Made by a program: the position numbers and the translations under genes. Below are positions 43,783 to 53,196 of a DNA stretch of 64,000 bases, piece after piece; position 1 is the stretch's first letter, and every line of letters starts with the position of its first letter. The notes under the pieces are model-generated. The model did not search any database, was not told the origin of the DNA, and saw only the letters and a list, made by a program, of their open reading frames with translations. Where the stretch lies: NCBI RefSeq assembly GCF_900129635.1, contig NZ_FSRB01000001.1, positions 1,775,501 through 1,839,500 on the forward strand, in the 5' to 3' direction. The DNA is from Singulisphaera sp. GP187 (lineage in GTDB: Bacteria > Planctomycetota > Planctomycetia > Isosphaerales > Isosphaeraceae).

Positions 43783-44260
43783 TTAACGTGACAGCATCGA
43801 CCGCGGTGCTGTCATGTGCCTCTCTGTAAAGACCGGCCTCGGGGTGTCTCTCACGACATCTCCCGAGGCCGGTTTTTTTGCGCGCTGCGCATTTCGTTGC
43901 CAACTCGAGCGATCTCCCGATGGGGTAGCGTCTGGCTGTCCCGAGCCTTCGTGGCGCAGACCTTTGAGGGATTGCGCGGGTCGCGGCGATTCGCCAAAAT
44001 ACCCGATTGGCTCACCGCTTGGTGGCGAGCGGTAACTTCGGGGGCGTCGATGCCGCAACCGGATGGCGCAAAGCCAGCCGGACCTGCTCAAGTGCCGACT
44101 TGAACAGCTCCGGCTTGATCGGCCCGCGCCGGGATTTTCGAGGAGCGCAAATCCCGGTCTTTGGTGGATACGGCATTCCCAAGGAACGAGACGAGAAAAA
44201 AGAAAGGCGTCTGAACTCAGGTCTTAGGGTTGAGGCGTGGTGCGCCCGGATTTCGCCTGC
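43783..44260. other. Intergenic region without gene
   Basis: Apart from the terminator at 43832-43879, I see only a 9-bp inverted repeat CCGGGATTT/AAATCCCGG (44129-44137 and 44149-44157), which lies downstream of the leftward gene at 44261 and could be its transcript end. Open frames here have no SD and shadow-like composition. Confidence 0.4.
43832..43879 (+). terminator. Strong intrinsic terminator after tRNA-Ile copy 2
   Basis: A 12-bp stem ACCGGCCTCGGG (43832-43843) with CCCGAGGCCGGT (43862-43873) and a run of seven T. This closes the tRNA-Ile unit. Confidence 0.85.
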
Positions 44261-44791
44261 TCAGTCATCCTCTTCGACTTCGACGTCCCCGTCGTCGTCC
44301 CCATCGCCTTCGCTGTCGTCCTCCTCGTCAATTTCTTCTTCGTCCTCGATCTCCGCGGCCGCAGCCACCTTCACCGCGGCGGGGGCAGGGGGAGCGGGTC
44401 GTGGAATGGCCGCGCCCAGGCCGGGAGCATTGTCGGGCATCGGCTCCTTGACCTTCTGAATGAAGTGGGTGCCCTTGCCCTTGGCCGTCAACTCGGCCGC
44501 ACGTGCCTCGGCCGCCTCGCGCTGGGAATATTCGAACGTGCCCACGGGTTTGAAGGCGTCATTGGTGACGACCCAAACGATCCGCATGCGCGCTGTGGGC
44601 TTGGCCGCCTTGGTGGCTTTCGCCTTGGACTTGGCCGCAGCCTTGGGCTTCTTCTTGACCTTGCGAACTTCAGTATCATCATCATCAAGGTCTTCGCTCA
44701 GATCATCCGACTCGTCCTCCATCGGATCGAGCGGTTCGGCCGCATCGTTCTGTCGACGAAGTTCGAGACGATTCAGCGGTTTCCCAGCCAT
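44261..44791 (-). CDS. Hypothetical protein with acidic ends and a basic Lys/Ala linker
   Basis: 176 residues; AAGGA 7 bases before the ATG. It begins MAGKPLNRLELRRQNDAAE, then an acidic stretch, then Lys/Ala-rich KVKKKPKAAAKSKAKATKAAK resembling histone-H1-like tails, a compact 60-residue core (ARMRIVWVVTNDAFKPVGTFEYSQREAAEARAAELTAKGKGTHFIQKV), and a C-terminal tail that is almost all Asp/Glu. The core is probably a small alpha/beta domain. I do not recognise a named family; it may be lineage-specific. The response regulator gene is 145 bases upstream on the same strand. Confidence 0.75.
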   Translation of the reverse strand: MAGKPLNRLELRRQNDAAEPLDPMEDESDDLSEDLDDDDTEVRKVKKKPKAAAKSKAKATKAAKPTARMRIVWVVTNDAFKPVGTFEYSQREAAEARAAELTAKGKGTHFIQKVKEPMPDNAPGLGAAIPRPAPPAPAAVKVAAAAEIEDEEEIDEEDDSEGDGDDDGDVEVEEDD

Positions 44792-44936
44792 GAAACCGTC
44801 CTTCGAGATGGCTCAGGTTCAAGAATTGCCAAACTCCTCCGCGGTTTCGCGGAAGATTTCCCAACGATCATCATAATCGAAACCCAGAATCTTGGCTAGC
44901 GACCGGCCCGGTCCGTTGCGTCGCCCGCTTGGTCCG

Positions 44937-45359
44937 TCAGAGCGTTTTCGCTTTGAACCGAGCGGTCGCGAGCTCACGGCCCTGGGGAGCCAACTCGGAG
45001 GCAATGTGGGCCAGTAAGTCTTCGGCTCGGTAAGGCTTGGTGAGAAAGTGGCCGATGCCGAGCAGCGAGAGGTCGCGTTCATGATCGGCCAGGATCGCCG
45101 CGCTACAGATCATGATTCGCTGGTCGGGATCGCAAGCCCGGACCCGCCGGCAGACTTCCACGCCGGAAAAGACGGGCAGGTTCAGATCCACCAGGAGGAG
45201 GTCGAACGGCCCCGAGTCGTGGAAGCGTTCGACCCCTTCGCGTCCATCGGCCGCCTCGACTACGCCATACCCCTCGCACTTGAGGACTTGGGCGACCAGG
45301 TTCCGGAGACGGGATTCATCCTCGACCAAAAGTAACGTGCAAGGTCCGTTCGCACCCAT
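44937..45359 (-). CDS. Single-domain response regulator (CheY-like receiver)
   Basis: 140 residues from the ATG at 45359 (GGGGAG 6 bases upstream). Receiver residues: E13-D14, D58 (LLLVDLNLP), S86 and K108 (FLTKPYRAEDLL). There is no output domain. It must act by protein contact or as phosphate relay; no kinase is adjacent. A longer frame reaching 45782 lacks sensible sequence and is not used. Confidence 0.88.
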   Translation of the reverse strand: MGANGPCTLLLVEDESRLRNLVAQVLKCEGYGVVEAADGREGVERFHDSGPFDLLLVDLNLPVFSGVEVCRRVRACDPDQRIMICSAAILADHERDLSLLGIGHFLTKPYRAEDLLAHIASELAPQGRELATARFKAKTL

Positions 45360-45601
45360 CGTTCTCTCCCCGTGACGATCCATCGAGACAGGGACACCAT
45401 CAACGTTGCGACCGTTCCGGTGTCGAACGAACGGCATCGTAGCCGGACACTCGATCCGCGCCCACACGAATATCCCGGCAGCACCGGGCCCGCCGGGAAC
45501 CCCTTTTGTCGCCCGCGCCGCGATCGACGCGGACTCGGATTCCAAACCGGATGCGCATTTCCGCATGCGTCCCTGTTCGCAACTCCAAAGGCCTGGCGAA
45601 A

Positions 45602-45835
45602 TTAACGAGCGGTGGCCTGGGTGGACAGCGGGGCGGAAGTCGGAGTCGGATTCTGAGTCTGCGGTTTGTCCACACCAAGAATTTGGCAGAGAAACGCGAC
45701 GATGACGTGCTTGGAGAGATTCAGGCCGATGATTCCCCAGAGCGGCCCAAGTCGGAACAGCCAGATATTCAGGGCAATACACGCCACCAGAGCGAGTAAG
45801 CCCGCGACGCTCAGTTGAAAGCTGGATCGTTCCAT
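45602..45835 (-). CDS. Small membrane protein, unknown
   Basis: 77 residues starting MERSSFQLSVAGLLALVACIALNIWLFRLGPLWGIIGLNL: two close membrane helices, then a helix HVIVAFLCQILGV and a Pro/Thr/Gln-rich tail. No SD is visible, so the start is uncertain. Similar MxxxxFSLxxLLxLVxxxA small membrane proteins are common in planctomycetes; no function is known. Confidence 0.55.
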   Translation of the reverse strand: MERSSFQLSVAGLLALVACIALNIWLFRLGPLWGIIGLNLSKHVIVAFLCQILGVDKPQTQNPTPTSAPLSTQATAR

Positions 45836-46198
45836 GCCACTATTATGGGCAAGGCATCCACCTGCGGAAAGAGATCCCCCGGAAAGTGTCGTGGCCGCCA
45901 CAACCAAGCCGACGAGACCGGAACCAATCCGCCTCCGCTTGATCCTGAACAGGAACGGCCCATGAAGATTGGCCCGGTGATTCCCCGGCTTCACACTGAA
46001 CAAGCCGGGAAGTGCGGAACCCACTGGCGGTAGGCTTGCGTGGTGTTTAGGATAGCGCTCGTTGGGGAGGGCGGACCTGATCAACTGACAATTGAACCTG
46101 ATCTGATAAAGGGTTAGCCCCGCCCGCGGGCGGGAACTCTCGAGCGGACGTTCTTCCTTCTCTTGTATTCCCGACTTGACTCAGGGCATCCTGAAACA
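45836..46198. other. Divergent intergenic region before the nuo cluster
   Basis: No gene seen. It holds a weak nuo promoter candidate (46085-46112) and, exactly at its expected start site, a perfect 16-bp palindrome CCCGCCCGCGGGCGGG (46119-46134) that could form a 5' hairpin or bind a regulator. Confidence 0.4.
46085..46112 (+). promoter_or_regulatory. Weak candidate promoter of the nuo cluster
   Basis: CTGACA (46085-46090), 16 bases, TAAAGG (46107-46112). The spacing is acceptable and the -10 poor. Confidence 0.3.
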
Positions 46199-48862
46199 AT
46201 GACCACCCCGACGATCACCCGGCCAGAATGGAGCACGGTCATCGACCCCGTGCTTCAGAAGGAATTGGAACAGCACGTCCTGGTCACATCCTGGGACAAG
46301 CTCCTGGGAATGGTCGATACCGTCTATAACTGGGGCCGCCGTTCGAGCCTTTGGCCGCTCGGCTTTGGGCTCGCCTGCTGCGCCATCGAGATGATCTGCA
46401 CGGCGTCAAGCCGGTTCGATATCGCCCGCTTCGGCGCCGAGGTGTTCCGAGGCTCGCCCCGTCAAGCCGACGTCATGATCGTCTCCGGCACCGTCACCAA
46501 GACGATGATGCCGATGATCGCGCGGCTCTATGACCAAATGCCCGAGCCGAAATACGTCATCTCCATGGGAGCGTGTGCCACCGGTGGCGGCCCGTTCAAA
46601 GAAGGATATAACGTTGTTTCGGGGATCGACAAATACCTGCCGGTTGATGTCTATATCCCTGGATGCCCGCCCACCCCTCAGGCCTTGCTCAACGGCCTGA
46701 TCATGCTCCAGAAGAAAATCGACGGCGAGCGGATCACCCAAACCCCTTGGTATCGTAACGACGTCGAGCGCGATATTCCGATCCCGGTCCTCGGCCCCGA
46801 CCTGATCGACTTGCGCACCGTCGAGCTGACCGCCGAGAAGACGGCCCAAGGCCTGGTCGAGGCCCGCGAGGAAACCTTGGTCAAGCCGACCAAGATTCCC
46901 GCCCCTCAACACGAGGTGGAGCCACATGCCAACGGGGTTCCCGAACCGGCGCCCGCGGCCAAGGGGCCGAGCAAGATCGACTTGATCCGGGCGAAGGCCA
47001 AAGGCGAAGCCGTACCGGAAACCAACGACGTACCGGCCGCCGTCGCGAAACCGGCCGCCAAGCCTGCGAAAAAGGTGAAACGGGCCGAGGCCAGGCCCAG
47101 CCTCGTCTGGCTCGGCGATGCCGGGCTGCACGAACTGGCCGAACGAATCAACACGCGTTTCGGCCAGGAAACCGTCACCATCATTCAGGCGGCGCTCCTG
47201 GTCAAGCCCGAGCAACTCGTCGCGGTCAGCCGCTACCTCCGCGACGAATACCCGATTCGGTACGACTACCTGGTCAGCTTGCAGAGCGTTCACTTCGAAG
47301 ATTGCATCGAGGTCAACTACCAACTCGACAGCACGAGCACCCAGGGCAAGCTGATCGAGTTGAGGGTAAGAACCTCGGAGGTCGAAGGGGAAGGCGAGGT
47401 TCCGTCGCTCGTCGGGGTCTGGCGGGGCGCCGATTTCCAGGAACGCGAAGTCTACGACATGATGGGGATCCGGTTCACCGGACACCCCGAGCTGACCCGG
47501 ATCCTGATGTGGGACGGCTACGCCTACCACCCGCTCCGCAAAGATTTCCTCGAGCCTTACTACGAAGGCCCGACGAAAGTCTTCGACAGCCGGGTCGAGA
47601 CCGGCCACGGGCAGCATTTCCGCGCCGAGGAGATCAATCCGTACGGCACGAACATGAAGATCCCCAAGGACTACAAGGACTGGGGAAAACTTTCGAGCCA
47701 CGACGACGTCAAAGGGGAATCGCTGCTACCCAGCGGCGTCACCGTCAGCGAACTCGCCACCGACCAGTTCCTCATCAGCATGGGTCCCCAGCACCCGAGC
47801 ACCCACGGTGTCTTCCGGATCAACCTGCGCGTGGACGGTGAGACGATCATCGGCCTGAAGCCCGTCATGGGCTACATGCACCGAAATCATGAGAAGATTG
47901 GCGAGCGGAACACGTTCTTGATGAACTTCCCGTTCACCGACCGGCTCGACTACCTGACGAGCATGGGGAACAACTTCGGCTATGCGCTGGCCGTCGAGCA
48001 GCTCATGGGGGACGACGCCAAACCCCCGGAGCGGGCCGAGTATATTCGGGTGATCATGGCCGAGTTGACCCGGATCGCCAGCCACATGTGGTCGATCGGG
48101 TTCTTGCTCAACGACCTCGGGGCCTTTTTCACCCCCGCGCTCTACGCGATCGAGGAACGAGAGCTGATCCTCGACCTGTTCGAGTGGGCCGCCGGTAGCC
48201 GGATGATGTGCAACTACTTCCGGTTCGGTGGGGTGGCCTTCGACCTCCCTCGGGGCTGGGTGGAGCGCTGCAAGGGGATCGCCTTCGACCGCCTCGACGG
48301 CAAGATTGACGAACTGGACCGCTACCTCTCGGGCAACGAAATCGTCCTCGAACGCTGCAAGGGGATCGGCGTCTTGACCGCCAAGCAGGCGATCGAGTTC
48401 TCCACCGCCGGCCCCGTCCTCCGCGCCTCGGGGGTTCCCTACGACATTCGCCGGGCCGCCCCGTACAGCATCTACGATCGGTTCGAGTTCAAGGTGGTCA
48501 CCGGCACCAACGGTGACCTGTACGACCGTTACCTGGTCCGACTCGAGGAGATGCGCGAGAGCGTCAAGATCCTCAAGCAGGCGCTTCGTGACCTTCCCGA
48601 AGGGCCGATTTTGCCCGGCAAGAAGACCTATCAGATCAAGGTCCCGGCCGGCGAGGCCTACTCTCGGGTCGAGAATCCCAAGGGCGAACTCGGCTATTAC
48701 GTGGTGGCCGACGGTTCGTCGTCCGCCTACCGCTATCATATTCGGAGTCCAAGTTTCATCAACCTGACCGCACTCGAGCAAATGTGCCTGGGTCACACCA
48801 TCGCCGACGTCGTGGGAATTCTCGGTAGTCTCGACATCGTTTTGGGCGAGGTGGACCGCTAA
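46199..48862 (+). CDS. nuoBCD: NADH-quinone oxidoreductase subunits B, C and D fused in one protein
   Basis: Complex I passes electrons from NADH to quinone and pumps protons. This 887-residue protein joins three peripheral-arm subunits. NuoB (about 1-190) has the N2 cluster cysteines in [25 protein letters not shown] and [11 protein letters not shown] Lys/Ala/Pro linker (about 215-300) follows. NuoC (about 300-480) shows [19 protein letters not shown] and [20 protein letters not shown]. NuoD (about 515-887) starts [15 protein letters not shown] and ends [28 protein letters not shown]. NuoCD fusions are known (E. coli); a B-C-D fusion is uncommon. The ATG at 46199 is chosen because NuoB homology starts there; SD is weak. 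Confidence 0.95.
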   Translation: MTTPTITRPEWSTVIDPVLQKELEQHVLVTSWDKLLGMVDTVYNWGRRSSLWPLGFGLACCAIEMICTASSRFDIARFGAEVFRGSPRQADVMIVSGTVTKTMMPMIARLYDQMPEPKYVISMGACATGGGPFKEGYNVVSGIDKYLPVDVYIPGCPPTPQALLNGLIMLQKKIDGERITQTPWYRNDVERDIPIPVLGPDLIDLRTVELTAEKTAQGLVEAREETLVKPTKIPAPQHEVEPHANGVPEPAPAAKGPSKIDLIRAKAKGEAVPETNDVPAAVAKPAAKPAKKVKRAEARPSLVWLGDAGLHELAERINTRFGQETVTIIQAALLVKPEQLVAVSRYLRDEYPIRYDYLVSLQSVHFEDCIEVNYQLDSTSTQGKLIELRVRTSEVEGEGEVPSLVGVWRGADFQEREVYDMMGIRFTGHPELTRILMWDGYAYHPLRKDFLEPYYEGPTKVFDSRVETGHGQHFRAEEINPYGTNMKIPKDYKDWGKLSSHDDVKGESLLPSGVTVSELATDQFLISMGPQHPSTHGVFRINLRVDGETIIGLKPVMGYMHRNHEKIGERNTFLMNFPFTDRLDYLTSMGNNFGYALAVEQLMGDDAKPPERAEYIRVIMAELTRIASHMWSIGFLLNDLGAFFTPALYAIEERELILDLFEWAAGSRMMCNYFRFGGVAFDLPRGWVERCKGIAFDRLDGKIDELDRYLSGNEIVLERCKGIGVLTAKQAIEFSTAGPVLRASGVPYDIRRAAPYSIYDRFEFKVVTGTNGDLYDRYLVRLEEMRESVKILKQALRDLPEGPILPGKKTYQIKVPAGEAYSRVENPKGELGYYVVADGSSSAYRYHIRSPSFINLTALEQMCLGHTIADVVGILGSLDIVLGEVDR

Positions 48863-48961
48863 GGTCGGATCGGCCGGGCCGGGTGGGGTGGGCCTACCCT
48901 CTCGTGGGCTACGTTCGGTGGGCGGCGCCCATCCTCCAAGACTGATAGGGACTCTTGCACC

Positions 48962-49684
48962 ATGGGCAGCGGTTACGGGATTATCACGGGCCACCTGGTC
49001 ACGCTTCGGCGGTTCCTGCGCACCTTCTGGCGCGATATCCGAGCGGGTAAGGGGCTCCAGCGTCGCGGCGGCGGACATCAACTCCTGGACCTCTGGCCCT
49101 ACAAGGCGGACCGGGGGAACGAGCCGACCATTCTCCAGGATTACAAGACCGAGGGCCTTTTCACGGTCGAGTACCCCGACGAACGGCTCCCGGTCTACGA
49201 GCGGTTCCGCGTGTTGCCGGTCCTGATCTATGACGACGACGATGGCAACGTTCGGTGCACGTCGTGCAACATCTGCGCAAAGGTCTGCCCCCCCCAATGC
49301 ATCTGGATGTCTCAGGCCAAAGGACCGAAGGGGAACGTGGTTCCTCTGCCTGAAGACTTCTACATCGATATGGATGTCTGCATGAACTGCGGACTCTGCG
49401 CCGAGTATTGCCCATTCGACGCGATCAAGATGGATCAGAACTTCGAGCTCTCGAACTACGAGCGCCATCAGACGCACATTTACAGTCTCCAAGACCTGCT
49501 CGTCTCCAGCGAGTATTATTCGCGGACGCACCCGGACGCCTGGAGCAGCGAGGAGGAAGTGGCCGAACGGAACAAGGTTGCCAAGAAGAAGGATCAGCGG
49601 CTTCAGAAGGCGCTGACGGCGACCGCCAAGCCGGCCGCTCCCCTCAAGGCCGCCCCGAAGCCGGTCGCCGTGGAGCAGGCCTGA
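48962..49684 (+). CDS. nuoI: NADH-quinone oxidoreductase subunit I (two [4Fe-4S])
   Basis: 240 residues. NuoI carries clusters N6a and N6b that lead electrons to NuoB. Both ligand sets are intact: CTSCNICAKVCPP and CMNCGLCAEYCPF. The N-terminal part (TLRRFLRTFWRDIRAGKGL) and a C-terminal Lys/Ala tail of about 40 residues are longer than the minimum. It is 100 bases after nuoBCD; a small hairpin-like GGTGGGC/GCCCATC sits between (48917-48934). Confidence 0.95.
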   Translation: MGSGYGIITGHLVTLRRFLRTFWRDIRAGKGLQRRGGGHQLLDLWPYKADRGNEPTILQDYKTEGLFTVEYPDERLPVYERFRVLPVLIYDDDDGNVRCTSCNICAKVCPPQCIWMSQAKGPKGNVVPLPEDFYIDMDVCMNCGLCAEYCPFDAIKMDQNFELSNYERHQTHIYSLQDLLVSSEYYSRTHPDAWSSEEEVAERNKVAKKKDQRLQKALTATAKPAAPLKAAPKPVAVEQA

Positions 49685-49926
49685 CCTTTGAGACGCTCGC
49701 ACGCGTGAGCAGCGATCGACAGTCTAGACCTCACGGGATCGCGACGATTGATCGGGAAAACCACCGCCAATCTGTTGTGTACAGAACTGCTTTCATGTTT
49801 AGGGTTCGCTAGTGTCGTGACGGAAAAGGGTGCCCCCTTGCCGACCTTCACTGGCCGCCGTAGTATGTTCGCTCAGCTAGGTTATCAAGGCGCAATCGAG
49901 GCCTTGAGCAATTGCCGGAAGATATC

Positions 49927-50193
49927 ATGATTCCCACGCCTCCGAAACCGAAGTACATCGCAGGTTCCCGGCTCCGCGTGACCCAACGGGTCCGCGTCGG
50001 TCATCGTGAGTGGACCACCCAAGTGGAAGGCCTGGTCGAGCGGGAAGGCCTCCGTCCCGTGGGTGGAATGGAGATGGGCGGCAAGGCCTCCTATTGCCAC
50101 CAGTCGACGATCCGGCTGCGTCGCGACGATGGTGAAGTCATCGTCGTCGCCGTCGATGAAAATAGCGTCGTCCAGTCTTTGTCCTCGAGTTGA
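49927..50193 (+). CDS. Small unknown protein inside the nuo cluster
   Basis: 88 residues from the ATG at 49927 (GGAAG 5 bases upstream). The sequence YIAGSRLRVTQRVRVGHREWTTQVEGLVEREGLRPVGGMEMG and RLRRDDGEVIVVAVDENSVV suggests a small beta-barrel. There are no membrane helices or Fe-S ligands. It lies 25 bases before nuoA, so it is co-transcribed with the membrane-arm genes. I recognise no complex I subunit; an accessory or assembly role is possible. Confidence 0.65.
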   Translation: MIPTPPKPKYIAGSRLRVTQRVRVGHREWTTQVEGLVEREGLRPVGGMEMGGKASYCHQSTIRLRRDDGEVIVVAVDENSVVQSLSSS

Positions 50194-50218
50194 CCGTGGC
50201 TTCGGAGCAATTGACGTC

Positions 50219-50578
50219 ATGATTATCTACAACTACATATTCGTGGGTCTCTTGCTACTGACCGCGATCGGCTTTGCGCTCGCGCCACTCTTGCTGGTCG
50301 CCATCGTCGCACCTCGTAAGCCTTCGCTGGCCAAGCAAGATATTTACGAGTGCGGCGTTCGGACCCACGGCGAGACCTGGATTCGGTTTCGGATCCAGTA
50401 CTATATCTACGCGATCATGTTCGTGGTTTTCGACATCGAGACCGTCTTCCTGTACCCCTGGGCGGTGAGTTACTCGAGTCTCGGTCTGTTCGCTCTGGTC
50501 GAGATGGTCATTTTCTTGGCCATCTTGTTCGTCGGCTTGGCCTACGCCTGGGCCAAGGGCGTGTTGCGCTGGGTCTGA
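50219..50578 (+). CDS. nuoA: NADH-quinone oxidoreductase subunit A
   Basis: 119 residues, three membrane helices. NuoA hallmarks are KQDIYECGVRTHGETWIRFRIQYYIYAIMFVVFDIETVFLYPWAV, with the conserved E-C-G and F-D-x-E. GGAG lies 11 bases before the ATG. Normal length. Confidence 0.95.
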   Translation: MIIYNYIFVGLLLLTAIGFALAPLLLVAIVAPRKPSLAKQDIYECGVRTHGETWIRFRIQYYIYAIMFVVFDIETVFLYPWAVSYSSLGLFALVEMVIFLAILFVGLAYAWAKGVLRWV

Positions 50579-50640
50579 GTGTCGCGTGAGGCGAGACGGT
50601 TGGGTCGGACTTTTTGATTGACCAAGGGGAGATGCTAACG

Positions 50641-51966
50641 GTGAATTTCGCAACCGCCTGGGCCCTGCCGATCGTCTGGGCCCAGCAGCAGATCGACCTT
50701 AGTTTCTCCACCAAGGTGCAATGGGCGCTCTGGCTGGTTGTGGGATTCGTGGGGATCTTCCCCGGCATCGTCGCTTATATGGTCTGGGCCGAGCGGAAGG
50801 TCGCCGCCCGGTTCCAGGATCGGATCGGCCCCAATCGTGTCGGCCCGCTCGGCTTGCTCCAGCCGATCGCCGACGCACTCAAGCTGATCACCAAAGAAAA
50901 CATCGTCCCCAAGTCGGCCGATCAGCTCGTCCATCTCCTCGCTCCGGTCGTGCTCCTGGTCTCGGCTTTCCTCGTGTTGGCCGTCGTTCCATTCGGGTTG
51001 GGGACCATTCAGGAAGACCACCCCGCGCACTTCAACGGGCTCGTGCCGATCGATCCTCCCTCGGGCCTGCTCTACTTGATTGCCGTTTCCAGTCTGGGCG
51101 CACTGGGGATCTTTTTGGCGGGATGGTCGAGCCGAAACAAGTATTCACTCCTCGGTGCGATGCGTGCGGTCGCCCAGCTCGTTTCCTATGAAATCCCCCA
51201 AGTTCTGTCGATGGTGCCGGTCGTCCTCTGGACGGGCAGCCTGAGCATGGTCGCCATCATGAACCAACAGCTCGATCACGGCTGGTTCCTCTGGTCTCCC
51301 CCCGGCCTGCTCGCGTTCTCCCTGCTCCTGATCGCCAGTCTCGCCGAAGTGAACCGGACTCCATTCGATTTGCCCGAGGCGGAATCCGAGATCATCGCCG
51401 GTTACCACACCGAGTACTCGGGGATGCGGTTCGGGCTCTTCTTCCTGGCGGAATACCTGAGCGTGTTCGCAGTCTGCTGCCTGACCACGGTCATCTTTCT
51501 CGGCGGCGGCAGTCTCCCGTTCAGCGGGCTCCTGCCGTTCCTGGACTACCCCCGGATGTTTGGCGGGGTGACCACGACGGCATACCTGATTACCAACCTG
51601 ATCTCGGTGGCTGTCTTCGCGGCGAAGGTCTTCTTCCTGATCTTCGTGATGTTCTGGATCCGGGCCACCTTGCCTCGGATGCGGGTCGACCGGCTCATGA
51701 ACTTCGCCTGGAAGTACATGGTGCCCTTGAGCCTGATCAACATCCTGATCGCGGCCGTCTGGTTTGAATGTGCCATCCGGTCCAGCCGACCGTTCGCCTT
51801 CGCCGGGATCTCGATTCCCGGCTGGATTTTGGGCTGGGTCGTGACGCTCCCCCTGGTCGGCGTCTCGGTCTGGTTCTGCTTCTGGTTCAATCGACGCGAG
51901 CGGACAGCACTCCTGGAAGCCGCGAAACCCCGGCGGGCCGTGATCGTCCCCGTCACCGCGCGATGA
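50641..51966 (+). CDS. nuoH: NADH-quinone oxidoreductase subunit H
   Basis: 441 residues, eight to nine membrane helices. NuoH forms the quinone-binding interface: WAERKVAARFQDRIGPNRVGPLGLLQPIADALKL, AVAQLVSYEIPQVLS, EVNRTPFDLPEAESEIIAGYHTEYSG and FIRATLPRMRVDRLM (here WIRATLPRMRVD) are all intact. The GTG at 50641 has GGGGAG 9 bases upstream and is preferred over in-frame ATG 50632, which overlaps that SD. Confidence 0.95.
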   Translation: MNFATAWALPIVWAQQQIDLSFSTKVQWALWLVVGFVGIFPGIVAYMVWAERKVAARFQDRIGPNRVGPLGLLQPIADALKLITKENIVPKSADQLVHLLAPVVLLVSAFLVLAVVPFGLGTIQEDHPAHFNGLVPIDPPSGLLYLIAVSSLGALGIFLAGWSSRNKYSLLGAMRAVAQLVSYEIPQVLSMVPVVLWTGSLSMVAIMNQQLDHGWFLWSPPGLLAFSLLLIASLAEVNRTPFDLPEAESEIIAGYHTEYSGMRFGLFFLAEYLSVFAVCCLTTVIFLGGGSLPFSGLLPFLDYPRMFGGVTTTAYLITNLISVAVFAAKVFFLIFVMFWIRATLPRMRVDRLMNFAWKYMVPLSLINILIAAVWFECAIRSSRPFAFAGISIPGWILGWVVTLPLVGVSVWFCFWFNRRERTALLEAAKPRRAVIVPVTAR

Positions 51967-52021
51967 GTCGAACGCTTCACCCAAGATTGGCCCGCGTTGC
52001 CGGGGGCCGGAGACGAACCTC

Positions 52022-52708
52022 GTGAGTCAAACGCTCTTTTTGGTCATCTCAGCGGTTGGACTGGTCGCGGCCGTAGGGACGATCCTGGCCAGGAACCTGG
52101 TCCACGCAGCGCTCTACCTCATTGGCTTTTTCTTTATCATCGCCTGCCAATTCGTGCTGCTCGAAGCCGAATTTCTGGCGGCGATCCAAGTCCTCGTCTA
52201 CATCGGCGCGGTGGCGATCCTGCTCATGTTCGGGATCATGCTCACGCGAAACATCCAAGGGGATGATACCACGACCGTCTCACCCGGCTGGACGATGCCG
52301 GCGCTTGTGGCCGGGCTTGGGCTCTTCCTCATGCTCGGCTTCGGGATCAACAACCATGTGGGCCTGAAAGATCGGGCCGACTGGTCGGCGACGGTCAACC
52401 GACCGTCGATCGTGACCCGGGAAAAGGAAACCCCCTCGCCGCGCGCCGTCGCCATCAACAATATGGGGCTCGCGGTTGGTTACGAGATGATGACCCGATT
52501 CGTGGTCCCCTTCGAAGTCGCGGGCCTCCTTCTGACCGCGGCCCTCGTCGGTGCTATCGCCCTCGCCCATCGGGAAGGGGACGACGAACCGGCCCGACTC
52601 GGAGCCCAGGCCACCGGACTCCACGGGTTGACGGAGCCTTCCCCGAGCAACGTTCAGGCCGAGCCTAGCGGATCGCGATCGGAACCACTCTCCTCACCCT
52701 CGAAATGA
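52022..52708 (+). CDS. nuoJ: NADH-quinone oxidoreductase subunit J
   Basis: 228 residues. Membrane helices 1-3 with the NuoJ block RNLVHAALYLIGFFFIIACQFVLLEAEFLAAIQVLVYIGAVAILLMFGIMLTR, then two more, the last within FVVPFEVAGLLLTAALVGAIALAHRE. A hydrophilic C-terminal tail of about 40 residues is extra. GTG start, GGAG 9 bases upstream. Confidence 0.93.
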   Translation: MSQTLFLVISAVGLVAAVGTILARNLVHAALYLIGFFFIIACQFVLLEAEFLAAIQVLVYIGAVAILLMFGIMLTRNIQGDDTTTVSPGWTMPALVAGLGLFLMLGFGINNHVGLKDRADWSATVNRPSIVTREKETPSPRAVAINNMGLAVGYEMMTRFVVPFEVAGLLLTAALVGAIALAHREGDDEPARLGAQATGLHGLTEPSPSNVQAEPSGSRSEPLSSPSK

Positions 52709-52718
52709 GTTGCCCGCG

Positions 52719-53048
52719 ATGAGCCGTGATATCCCGTTGAATTGGTTCCTCTATTTCGCCGCGGCCTCGTTCTCGATCGGGCTGATGGGCGTCTTACTGC
52801 GCCGCAACGCGATCGCTGTCTTGATGGCGATCGAGATCATGCTCAACGCGGCCAACGTCAACCTGGTTGCATTCTGGCGGTACGGAATCCCCGCTCCCAA
52901 TGAGGGAGCGTTGACCGGCGTCATGATGGCTGTGTTCGTGATCACGATCGCCGCCGCCGAGGTGGCGGTGGGCATTGGTCTGATCCTGCTCTGCTACCGT
53001 CGCTGGCAAGCGGCCGACGTGGATCGGTTCGATAGCCTCTCCGGCTGA
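52719..53048 (+). CDS. nuoK: NADH-quinone oxidoreductase subunit K
   Basis: 109 residues, three helices, MrpC-like. The conserved glutamates of proton transfer are in LMAIEIMLNAANVNLVAF and FVITIAAAEVAVGIGLILLCYR. It begins 10 bases after nuoJ. Normal length. Confidence 0.95.
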   Translation: MSRDIPLNWFLYFAAASFSIGLMGVLLRRNAIAVLMAIEIMLNAANVNLVAFWRYGIPAPNEGALTGVMMAVFVITIAAAEVAVGIGLILLCYRRWQAADVDRFDSLSG

Positions 53049-53196
53049 TCGAATTCCGTGCCCCCTCGATTGGCCGATCCCGATATCAACCGGCATTGAA
53101 TTGTCTGAACAATGATCCTGCTCGACGGAATGTTCGCGGCCTCCCGAGTCGGAGCGGATACCGCACCGTAACGAACGCCACCAAGGGCCATAGCCG

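Noticed and set aside
43423..43879. A possible rRNA operon around the tRNA-Ile genes
   Set aside because: No 16S, 23S or 5S sequence is recognisable on either side.
44819..44940. A short leftward frame ending LAKILGFDYDDRWEIFRETAEEFGNS between the response regulator and the acidic protein
   Set aside because: The sequence looks protein-like, but no usable start codon with SD exists after the regulator's stop, so it is left as unexplained.
47726..49702. A 658-codon open frame antisense to nuoBCD and nuoI
   Set aside because: It mirrors strongly conserved complex I genes; its length is explained by G+C-rich codon bias, and its Asp/Glu/Val/Leu/Arg composition matches a shadow frame.
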